Shown: piece after piece, positions 1 through 4,580 of the stretch | How positions within the stretch are numbered: the stretch's first letter is position 1 | How the letters are laid out: the number at the start of each line of letters is the position of its first letter | NCBI GenBank assembly: GCA_036001325.1 | Contig: DASYUK010000352.1 | Span: 1-8,433 of the forward strand | DNA from: DASVHS01 sp036001325 | GTDB lineage: Bacteria > Acidobacteriota > Thermoanaerobaculia > Gp7-AA8 | Direction: 5' to 3' | Length of the DNA stretch: 8,433 nucleotides | Notes under the pieces: generated by a model | Seen by the model: only the letters and a program-made list of their open reading frames with translations | Told to the model about the DNA's origin: nothing | The model's database searches: none | Position numbers and translations under genes: made by a program

Positions 1-10
1 GAGGTTTTCG

Positions 11-142
11 ATGCGTCCAACTGCCGAACCGTGGAAGATCAAGACCGTCGAGCCGCTCTCGATGAAGACGCGCAGCGAACGGGAGCGCGCCATCGCCGAC
101 GCCGGATACAACACGTTTCTCTTGAGGAGCGAAGACGTCTAA
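11..142 (+). pseudogene. tnaA: tryptophanase/tyrosine phenol-lyase, N-terminal fragment
   Basis: Forty-three codons run from ATG (11-13) to a TAA at 140-142. GAGG at 1-4, six bases upstream, is a plausible ribosome binding site, so this is a genuine gene start. The peptide has the N-terminal hallmarks of the PLP-dependent beta-eliminating lyases TnaA/TPL: an AEPWKIKTVEPLSM stretch, then RSERERAIADAGYNTFLLRSEDV. In the family the chain goes on after SEDV with (Y/F)IDLLTDSGT; here it hits a stop one codon later, because the DNA switches to an inverted piece of the same gene. Intact enzymes are about 460-470 residues and split tryptophan (or tyrosine) into indole (or phenol), pyruvate and ammonia. 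The PLP lysine and all catalytic parts are missing, so the fragment cannot be active. I cannot separate tryptophanase from tyrosine phenol-lyase on this N-terminus. Confidence 0.82.
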
Positions 143-199
143 CAGATCGCACACCTCGCGCACGGCGCGCAGATTTGCCATCGAGACCGGCTGCCCGCC
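140..199 (-). pseudogene. tnaA: inverted internal fragment of tryptophanase/TPL
   Basis: Read on the minus strand from 199 down to 140, the sequence gives GGQPVSMANLRAVREVCDLL. This matches the conserved GGQPVSxxNLxA(V/M) segment in the PLP domain of TnaA and TPL, roughly 150 residues downstream of the SEDV motif in an intact enzyme. It lies head-to-head with the N-terminal fragment of the same family. The two meet at AGACGTCT (133-140), an 8-bp perfect palindrome that belongs to both reading directions. At the other end, near 200, it abuts sudB. It has no start, stop or ribosome binding site of its own. It is either a scar of a deletion with an inverted templated insertion, or a chimeric join made during amplification or assembly. 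Confidence 0.75.
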
Positions 200-202
200 C
201 GT

Positions 203-559
203 GAGAAAGGTCTCGTCACGGACAAGCTCATCGCGCTGATCAAGGAGCGCAATGTCGACTACGTGCTGGCCATCGGCCCGGTGCCGATGATGCGAGCGGT
301 GGCCGAGGCGACGCGGTCGCAGAAGATCAGGACGGTGGTGAGCTTGAACTCCATCATGGTCGACGGCACCGGAATGTGCGGCGGCTGTCGCGTCATCATC
401 GGCGGTGAAAGCAAATTCGCATGCGTCGACGGCCCCGAGTTCGATGCGCACGCCGTCGATTTTCAGGTCCTCATGCAGCGCAATGCGATGTATCGCGATC
501 AGGAGCAACTGGCGCTGGCGCGTTTCCGCGAGGCAAGGAAGGCGCGGCCAAATGCCTAA
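203..559 (+). CDS. sudB: SudB/NfnA-type ferredoxin:NAD(P)+ oxidoreductase small subunit, 5'-truncated
   Basis: This frame is recognisable from EKGLVTDKLIALI (203 onward) to TAA at 557-559, 118 codons. The full family is about 280 residues, so the N-terminal FAD-binding barrel and most of the NAD(P)-binding domain are absent. Present are the end of the nucleotide-binding fold (AIGPVPMMRAVAEATR) and the cluster-binding tail. The tail shows D-x4-C-x2-C-x11-C (Asp codon 362-364, Cys at 377, 386 and 422), the unusual one-Asp/three-Cys [2Fe-2S] pattern of SudB/NfnA. The family passes electrons between NAD(P)H and the large subunit, and some members bifurcate electrons. The frame is open back to 143, but that stretch is inverted tnaA DNA. 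The only in-frame starts are internal (e.g. GTG 263), so a full subunit cannot be made from this locus as shown. The last 8 bases overlap sudA. Confidence 0.85.
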   Translation, partial: EKGLVTDKLIALIKERNVDYVLAIGPVPMMRAVAEATRSQKIRTVVSLNSIMVDGTGMCGGCRVIIGGESKFACVDGPEFDAHAVDFQVLMQRNAMYRDQEQLALARFREARKARPNA

Positions 560-1979
560 CACGATTCCCAACAAAGTGCGGATGAAGATGCCGCGGCAGC
601 ACATGCCCGAGCGTCCCGCCTGCGAACGCAGTCGTAATTTCGAAGAGGTAAATCTCGGATTCGATGGCGATCTCGCGAGAGACGAAGCGCTCCGCTGTCT
701 CGCCTGCGCGAAGCCGACATGCACGAAAGGCTGTCCCGTCGCGGTCAAGGTCAAGGAGTTCGTGGCGCTCATCATCGAAGGCGACTACCTCGGCGCCGCG
801 GCGAAGGTTCGCGAAGACAACGTCCTCCCGGCGATCACCGGACGCGTCTGCCCGCAGGAGGATCAGTGCGAGGGCGATTGCCTGATGACCAAGCGCGTGG
901 AGTCGGTGGCCATCGGCCACCTGGAGCGGTTCATCGCCGATTACGAACGGCAGACCGGCCAGGTCGGAATCCCGCAGAACGCTCCTTCGACGGGCAAACG
1001 CGTGGCAATCGTCGGCAGCGGTCCGGCAGGGTTGAGCGCCGCCGGCGATCTCGTACAGAAGGGTCATGAAGTCCGCGTCTTCGAGGCCTTGCACGAGCTG
1101 GGCGGCGTCCTCGTCTACGGGATTCCGGAGTTCCGCTTGCCGAAGGAGATCGTCCGTCACGAAGTGAACGTGCTCCGGAGAATGGGTGTGCAGTTCGAGA
1201 CGAATGTCGTCGTCGGCAAGACCGTCACGGTCGACGAGCTCCTCGGCGAGGAAGGCTATGACGCGCTGTTCATCGCCACCGGCGCGGGACTGCCTCAGTT
1301 CCTCGGAGTGCCGGGCGAGCATTTGAATGGCGTCTATTCCGCGAACGAGTTTCTCACGCGCGTGAACCTCATGCGCGCGTATCGCTTTCCTGAATACGAC
1401 CAGCCCTTGTACGACTGCAGGGGGAAGGACGTGGTGGTGGTTGGCGGAGGAAACACGGCGATGGACGCCGTGCGAACGGCGTTGCGCCTCGGCGCGCGCC
1501 GGGCCTCGCTCGTCTACCGGCGCACCGAAGAGGAAATGCCGGCGCGCAAGGAAGAGGTCAAGCACGCCAAAGATGAAGGCGTCGAGTTCCGGATGCTCAC
1601 GAATCCGGTGGAGATGATCGGAGACGAACGAGGCTCGGTGACCGGCGTCTGCTGCGTGCGGATGGAGCTCGGCGAGCCCGGTGAGGATGGGCGACGCCGG
1701 CCGGTTGCGGTCCCGGGATCGGAGCTCCTCATCGAGGCCTCACTGGTCGTCGTCGCTGTCGGGACATCCGCGAATCCACTCATTCAGTCGACCACGCCGG
1801 ATCTCAAAACGACGCGCAAGAACTACATCGAAGCCGACCCTGAGACTCTCCGCACGTTGAAGGAAGGCGTCTTCGCCGGCGGCGACATTGTCACCGGCGG
1901 CGCGACGGTCATCCTGGCGATGGGCGCAGGGCGAAAAGCGGCCCACGCGATCGACGCATATCTGGCCGAGGCGGAGTGA
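552..1979 (+). CDS. sudA: SudA/NfnB large subunit, glutamate synthase small-subunit-like flavoprotein
   Basis: The 475-residue protein starts at ATG 552, which overlaps the sudB stop (ATGCCTAA); ATG 582 is an alternative. It is full length for the GltD-like family. The N-terminus has two [4Fe-4S] ligand groups: C49-x2-C52-x4-C57-x3-C61-P and C100-x5-C106-x3-C110. The FAD Rossmann motif GSGPAG is at 155-160, followed by ELGGVLVYGIPEFRLPK. The NAD(P)H motif GGGNTAMD is at 298-305, and GVFAGGDIVTGG near the C-terminus completes the FAD site. With SudB it forms the cytoplasmic heterodimer called sulfide dehydrogenase or ferredoxin:NADP+ oxidoreductase (SudAB) in archaea and NfnAB in electron-bifurcating bacteria. 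The overlap with sudB shows that the pair is normally co-translated. Which acceptors it uses, and whether it bifurcates, cannot be read from the sequence. Monomeric GltD homologues are the main alternative, made unlikely by the sudB partner. Confidence 0.93.
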   Translation: MPNTIPNKVRMKMPRQHMPERPACERSRNFEEVNLGFDGDLARDEALRCLACAKPTCTKGCPVAVKVKEFVALIIEGDYLGAAAKVREDNVLPAITGRVCPQEDQCEGDCLMTKRVESVAIGHLERFIADYERQTGQVGIPQNAPSTGKRVAIVGSGPAGLSAAGDLVQKGHEVRVFEALHELGGVLVYGIPEFRLPKEIVRHEVNVLRRMGVQFETNVVVGKTVTVDELLGEEGYDALFIATGAGLPQFLGVPGEHLNGVYSANEFLTRVNLMRAYRFPEYDQPLYDCRGKDVVVVGGGNTAMDAVRTALRLGARRASLVYRRTEEEMPARKEEVKHAKDEGVEFRMLTNPVEMIGDERGSVTGVCCVRMELGEPGEDGRRRPVAVPGSELLIEASLVVVAVGTSANPLIQSTTPDLKTTRKNYIEADPETLRTLKEGVFAGGDIVTGGATVILAMGAGRKAAHAIDAYLAEAE

Positions 1980-2045
1980 TCACTGTCACTGCGTCCTCTG
2001 CGCCACCGCACGGTCCGAAGTTTGTGCAGCGGCGATCATCAGAGG

Positions 2046-2786
2046 GTGGAAGGCTTTCCCATTGCGGAACACGACCACACCCCGCAGGCGATTCGCGCTC
2101 GCCTGGCGGCCGGACCGCGTCTCAGCTATCTGCGCGATTGGGTCTACGGTGGCATCGACGGATCGGTGACGACGTTCGCCGTTGTCGCCGGAGTCGTCGG
2201 CGCGCATCTATCGACCGAAGTCATCCTCATCCTCGGCATCGCCAATCTTCTCGGCGACGGATTCTCGATGGCGGCGAGCAACTACTCCGGAACGCGAACC
2301 GAGAGGCAGGAGATCGATGCGCTCCGCCAACAGGAACGGCGGCACATTGCTGCGAATCCGGAAGGGGAGCGAGAAGAAGTCCGGCAGATCTTCGCGGCGA
2401 CGGGCTTCGCGGGCGAGGAGCTCGAACGCGCCGTCAATGTCGTCGCCTCGGATGAAGAGCGCTGGATCCGTTTCATGCTCACTGAAGAATACGGATTGCC
2501 GTCGCAGATCCGCTCCGCTTTCGTCGCCGCCATGAGCACATTCAGCGCGTTCCTGCTCTGCGGACTCGTCCCTCTGCTGCCTTTTGTTTTCAATCTGCCG
2601 CATCCATTCGCGTTGTCGCTGGCGATGACGCTCGGCGTCTTCTTCGGCATCGGTTCCGCCAAAAGCCGTTGGCTCCTCGCATCGTGGTGGCGCGCGGGAT
2701 TGGAAACGTTGGTGATCGGTTCGATCGCCGCGGCTCTGGCCTTTGCCGCAGGCGTCGTCATCTCGCGCGTGTCGATATCGTCGTGA
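2046..2786 (+). CDS. VIT1/CCC1-family iron/manganese transporter
   Basis: A membrane protein of about 246 residues (from GTG 2046). TM1 holds the family signature RDWVYGGIDGSVTTFAVVAG, and TM2 the GIANLLGDGFSMAASNYSG stretch with the Asp and Met that line the metal path in the family. A charged cytoplasmic segment follows (about residues 83-145), rich in Glu (ERQEIDALRQQERR, EGEREEVRQ, DEERWIRFMLTEEYG), which corresponds to the metal-binding domain between TM2 and TM3. Three more hydrophobic helices complete the five-TM fold. VIT/CCC1 proteins move Fe2+ or Mn2+ out of the cytosol, normally by proton exchange. The start is uncertain. TTG 2022 is also in frame. ATT 2061 sits 7 bases after GGAAGG (2048-2053) and would give an N-terminus (..AEHDHTPQAIRARLAAGPR) typical of homologues. 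It follows sudA by 66 bases and may be read through from it. Confidence 0.88.
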   Translation: MEGFPIAEHDHTPQAIRARLAAGPRLSYLRDWVYGGIDGSVTTFAVVAGVVGAHLSTEVILILGIANLLGDGFSMAASNYSGTRTERQEIDALRQQERRHIAANPEGEREEVRQIFAATGFAGEELERAVNVVASDEERWIRFMLTEEYGLPSQIRSAFVAAMSTFSAFLLCGLVPLLPFVFNLPHPFALSLAMTLGVFFGIGSAKSRWLLASWWRAGLETLVIGSIAAALAFAAGVVISRVSISS

Positions 2787-2788
2787 AA

Positions 2789-2800
2789 GGGCACGTGCCC
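2789..2800. repeat. perfect 12-bp palindrome GGGCACGTGCCC
   Basis: GGGCACGTGCCC begins two bases after the VIT stop codon. It is perfectly self-complementary around CACGTG. It could be an operator for the rhodanese gene 115 bases downstream or a short transcript-end hairpin. It has no loop and no T-run, so a classical terminator is unlikely. No second copy was seen in the window. Confidence 0.35.
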
Positions 2801-2808
2801 GTGCCGCG

Positions 2809-2844
2809 GATGTAGTCACGACGCATTGTGATGGCGGCTACATC
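2809..2844. repeat. inverted repeat in the VIT-rhodanese spacer
   Basis: GATGTAG (2809-2815) pairs with CTACATC (2838-2844). Inside it, TCAC (2816-2819) pairs with GTGA (2828-2831), so the RNA could fold into an 11-bp stem with a six-base bulge (TGGCGG) and an eight-base loop. It lies in the 128-base spacer between the VIT gene and the rhodanese start, and could be a regulatory or stability hairpin. No promoter hexamers were convincing in this spacer. Confidence 0.3.
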
Positions 2845-2914
2845 GACGACTGTCGTTCGTTGCTGACGGGGTCGGCGACGCTGCTCCACGGTGAGTCATT
2901 ACGTGGAGGCTTCT

Positions 2915-3823
2915 ATGCGGCACAGATCGCCTATCCTGTTTGTTCTCACGCTCTTGATTGCAGCGCCGGCATTCAGTCAGGCGACGCGATCGGACATGAT
3001 CGTCTCGACGGAATGGCTCGCGCAACGGCTCGACGGTCAGGTCATCGTGGTCGAAGTGGGGGAGAAGAGCGACTACGGGCACGGCCACATCCCCTCAGCG
3101 CGGCTGCTGGAGCGGCGGTCGCTGCTCGTTCGTGTTGACAACATTCCGAACGAGGTCCCGCCGGTGGCGGAGCTCGAAGCGCTTCTGACTCGTCTTGGAG
3201 TTGGCGATCAGTCGCGCGTCGTCTTCTACAGCTGCGAACCGTTACTCGCCACTCGCGCTTGGTTCACGTTCGATTACCTCGGCCAGGGTCAGCGGGCATC
3301 GGTTCTCAACGGTGGCTATGCGCGATGGATCGCCGAAGGAAGAACGATCACGACGGACGTTCCGAAATTCGAGCCCGCAACGTTCACGGCCGACCCGAAT
3401 CGTGCAGCGCTGACGACGCTCAGCGCGATGAAGGCAATGGTTCGCGGTCGTCGCTCACTCGGCAAGTCGCTCGTGATGATCGATGCGCGTCCTGACATGA
3501 GCTATCGCGGCCAGTTCGCCGGAGCTGGCGTCTATCGGGCCGGCCACATCCCTGGCGCAACCAATATCTACTGGCAGCGAAATCTCACCGACCTGAGTGA
3601 TGGCGCGCTTTTCCGAAGCGATGACCAACTGCGAGCGTTGTATGAGAACGCCGGAGTGACAAAAGAGACGACGGTGATCACTTATTGCCGCACGGGCGTC
3701 GAAGCCTCGATGACCTACTTCGTCCTTCGATACCTCGGCTTCGATCCTTCGCTCTACGACGGTTCGTTCGTGGAGTGGAGTGGCGACGAAGACACGCCTG
3801 TCACGTCAGCCGGCGCTCGTTGA
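2915..3823 (+). CDS. secreted tandem-domain rhodanese (thiosulfate/3-mercaptopyruvate sulfurtransferase type)
   Basis: ATG 2915 is chosen because GGAGG (2905-2909) lies five bases upstream; a GTG at 2891 is in frame but weaker. The 302-residue product begins with a Sec signal peptide: basic MRHR, a hydrophobic core (PILFVLTLLIAAPAF), and a likely cleavage after SQA near residue 23. There is no lipobox, so a soluble periplasmic or exported enzyme is expected. Two rhodanese domains follow (about 25-150 and 165-295). The C-terminal one has the active-site loop C258-R-T-G-V-E-A-S after VITY and ends with a canonical W-x-G-x-x-x-T-P-V tail. The N-terminal domain is the degenerate, structural type: at the matching place it reads FY-S106-C107-EPLLATRAWF, with Ser where the cysteine should be. 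Such enzymes move sulfane sulfur from thiosulfate or mercaptopyruvate to thiols or cyanide; the substrate here is not determinable. Confidence 0.9.
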   Translation: MRHRSPILFVLTLLIAAPAFSQATRSDMIVSTEWLAQRLDGQVIVVEVGEKSDYGHGHIPSARLLERRSLLVRVDNIPNEVPPVAELEALLTRLGVGDQSRVVFYSCEPLLATRAWFTFDYLGQGQRASVLNGGYARWIAEGRTITTDVPKFEPATFTADPNRAALTTLSAMKAMVRGRRSLGKSLVMIDARPDMSYRGQFAGAGVYRAGHIPGATNIYWQRNLTDLSDGALFRSDDQLRALYENAGVTKETTVITYCRTGVEASMTYFVLRYLGFDPSLYDGSFVEWSGDEDTPVTSAGAR

Positions 3824-3832
3824 CCCGCGCGT

Positions 3833-3891
3833 CCCTCTTCCCGCTGTGCGGCGAGAGGGGTCCGCGAAGCGGGAGTGAGGGGTGACCTCTC
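3833..3891. repeat. palindromic intergenic element (REP-like), possible terminator
   Basis: Ten bases after the rhodanese stop, 3833-3844 (CCCTCTTCCCGC) pairs with 3848-3859 (GCGGCGAGAGGG) around a TGT loop: a 12-bp stem with one C-C mismatch and one G-T wobble. A second small hairpin follows at once: CCGC (3862-3865), GAA loop, GCGG (3869-3872). GAGAGG (3853-3858) can also pair with CCTCTC (3886-3891), enclosing that second hairpin as an alternative fold. The style (ctctt-cccgc ... gcgg-gagagggg-tccgcgaagcggg-gtgagggg) resembles palindromic intergenic repeats that recur in many GC-rich genomes. There is no T-tract, so intrinsic termination is not assured, though it may protect the 3' end of the rhodanese mRNA. 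Only one copy is in this window. Confidence 0.55.
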
Positions 3892-3913
3892 GGTGTGCGA
3901 TCATCGTGCTCGC

Positions 3914-4135
3914 ATGGCACAATGCTGCCCCCACCCCGAAGACGAGCATGCACACGTAACCGTGTGCACAGAGCAGATTCACTATCCGTCCGAGGACTAC
4001 CTGTGCGTGTGCGAGCGCATGGCTGGTAGTGGCCCGAAGTGCGAGACGTGTGGACACGAACGGGGAAGCCACATCGTCAAACGAGTCTGCCGGCCGAGCT
4101 CTGGTGAATCCTGCTATTGCACCGCTTCTCTCTAG
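3914..4135 (+). CDS. small Cys/His-rich protein with two metal-binding-like modules, unknown function
   Basis: I do not recognise a named family. ATG 3914 to TAG 4133-4135 gives 73 residues with ten cysteines and seven histidines. The chain is an internal duplication with matched spacing: C5-x-H7-x4-H12-x5-C18-x12-C31-x-C33 and C46-x-H48-x4-H53-x5-C59-x7-C67-x-C69. The second copy is preceded by C43, giving C-x2-C-G-H like a zinc ribbon knuckle. Two tandem zinc (or other metal) sites are therefore likely (inference). There is no signal peptide or membrane segment, so it should be cytoplasmic. The start is open: GTG 3893, seven bases after GGTGA, would add seven residues. The stop lies seven bases from the convergent feoA stop, and a CTAGGC direct repeat covers both stops. 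The spacing of ligands argues against a chance frame. Confidence 0.62.
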   Translation: MAQCCPHPEDEHAHVTVCTEQIHYPSEDYLCVCERMAGSGPKCETCGHERGSHIVKRVCRPSSGESCYCTASL

Positions 4136-4142
4136 GCCTGGA

Positions 4143-4580
4143 CTAGGCGACGCGCGTAACGTAGATCTCTCGTCCGATGTCGTCCTCCAGTGCGACGCAA
4201 GCCGATCCGCATGCGAGGACGACCGACGGCCGTCGCGATATAAGTCGCACCTCCGTTCCGGGGACGATGCCATACGAGGCCAGGCGATTCAGGCGCGCGG
4301 CCGACTTCGCGGTGATGAATGCGACCGGCGCGGAGGAGCCGATCGGCATCTCTGTGACCGGAAGCGTTGAATCAGATGATTGCCTGCACGCGGCAGCCGG
4401 CGTGCGCCGGATCCAGCGACGCAGCATGTCGGTGAATCGTCCACTCTCCACGAACTCGTAGCCGCAATGCGGGCACCGCACCATCGTGCAGCCGCGCGAC
4501 ATCGGACACGCTGAATGGCATTCCGCTCCTTCGAAGTCGGTCCCGCAGAGCGGGCATTCGTAAGCGCGCGCTTCGCTCAT
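4143..4580 (-). CDS. feoA: FeoA-domain protein with N-terminal cysteine-rich ribbon
   Basis: The protein has 145 residues, against about 75-85 for a plain FeoA. Residues 7-43 form a cysteine-rich ribbon: C9-x2-C12-x8-C21-x3-C25-x5-C31-x4-C36-x2-C39, with H22 and H38 nearby and a CPHCGYEFVE end typical of zinc or iron knuckles. After a short linker, about residues 68-145 match the SH3-like FeoA domain: LPVTEMPIGSSAPVAFI, RLNRLASYGIVPGTEVRLISRRPS, and a C-terminal VALEDDIGREIYVTRV. FeoA assists the FeoB transporter at the inner face of the membrane. The start codon overlaps the feoB stop as ATGA (4577-4580), so translation is coupled, with feoB first. The ribbon could bind Zn2+, Fe2+ or an Fe-S cluster and may do the sensing job that the separate small protein FeoC has in enterobacteria (inference). 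Confidence 0.85.
   Translation of the reverse strand: MSEARAYECPLCGTDFEGAECHSACPMSRGCTMVRCPHCGYEFVESGRFTDMLRRWIRRTPAAACRQSSDSTLPVTEMPIGSSAPVAFITAKSAARLNRLASYGIVPGTEVRLISRRPSVVLACGSACVALEDDIGREIYVTRVA

Noticed and set aside
405..551. A longer sudA with 49 extra N-terminal codons
   Set aside because: The extension lies fully inside the sudB frame and its Ser/Arg-rich sequence is unlike the family N-terminus; ATG 552 overlaps the sudB stop as expected for a coupled pair.
471..1565. A 364-codon open frame on the - strand, opposite sudA
   Set aside because: Low-information Arg/His/Ala-rich product with no recognisable motif; sudA accounts for the DNA.
4132..4148. CTAGGC direct repeat over the two convergent stop codons
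   Set aside because: Six bases repeated 11 bases apart around two TAG stops is easily chance; noted only because it marks a tight convergent end.
3806..4273. A 155-codon - strand frame over the Cys/His gene and the feoA end
   Set aside because: It overlaps feoA in another frame and encodes no recognisable motif; the + strand frame has matched Cys/His spacing.
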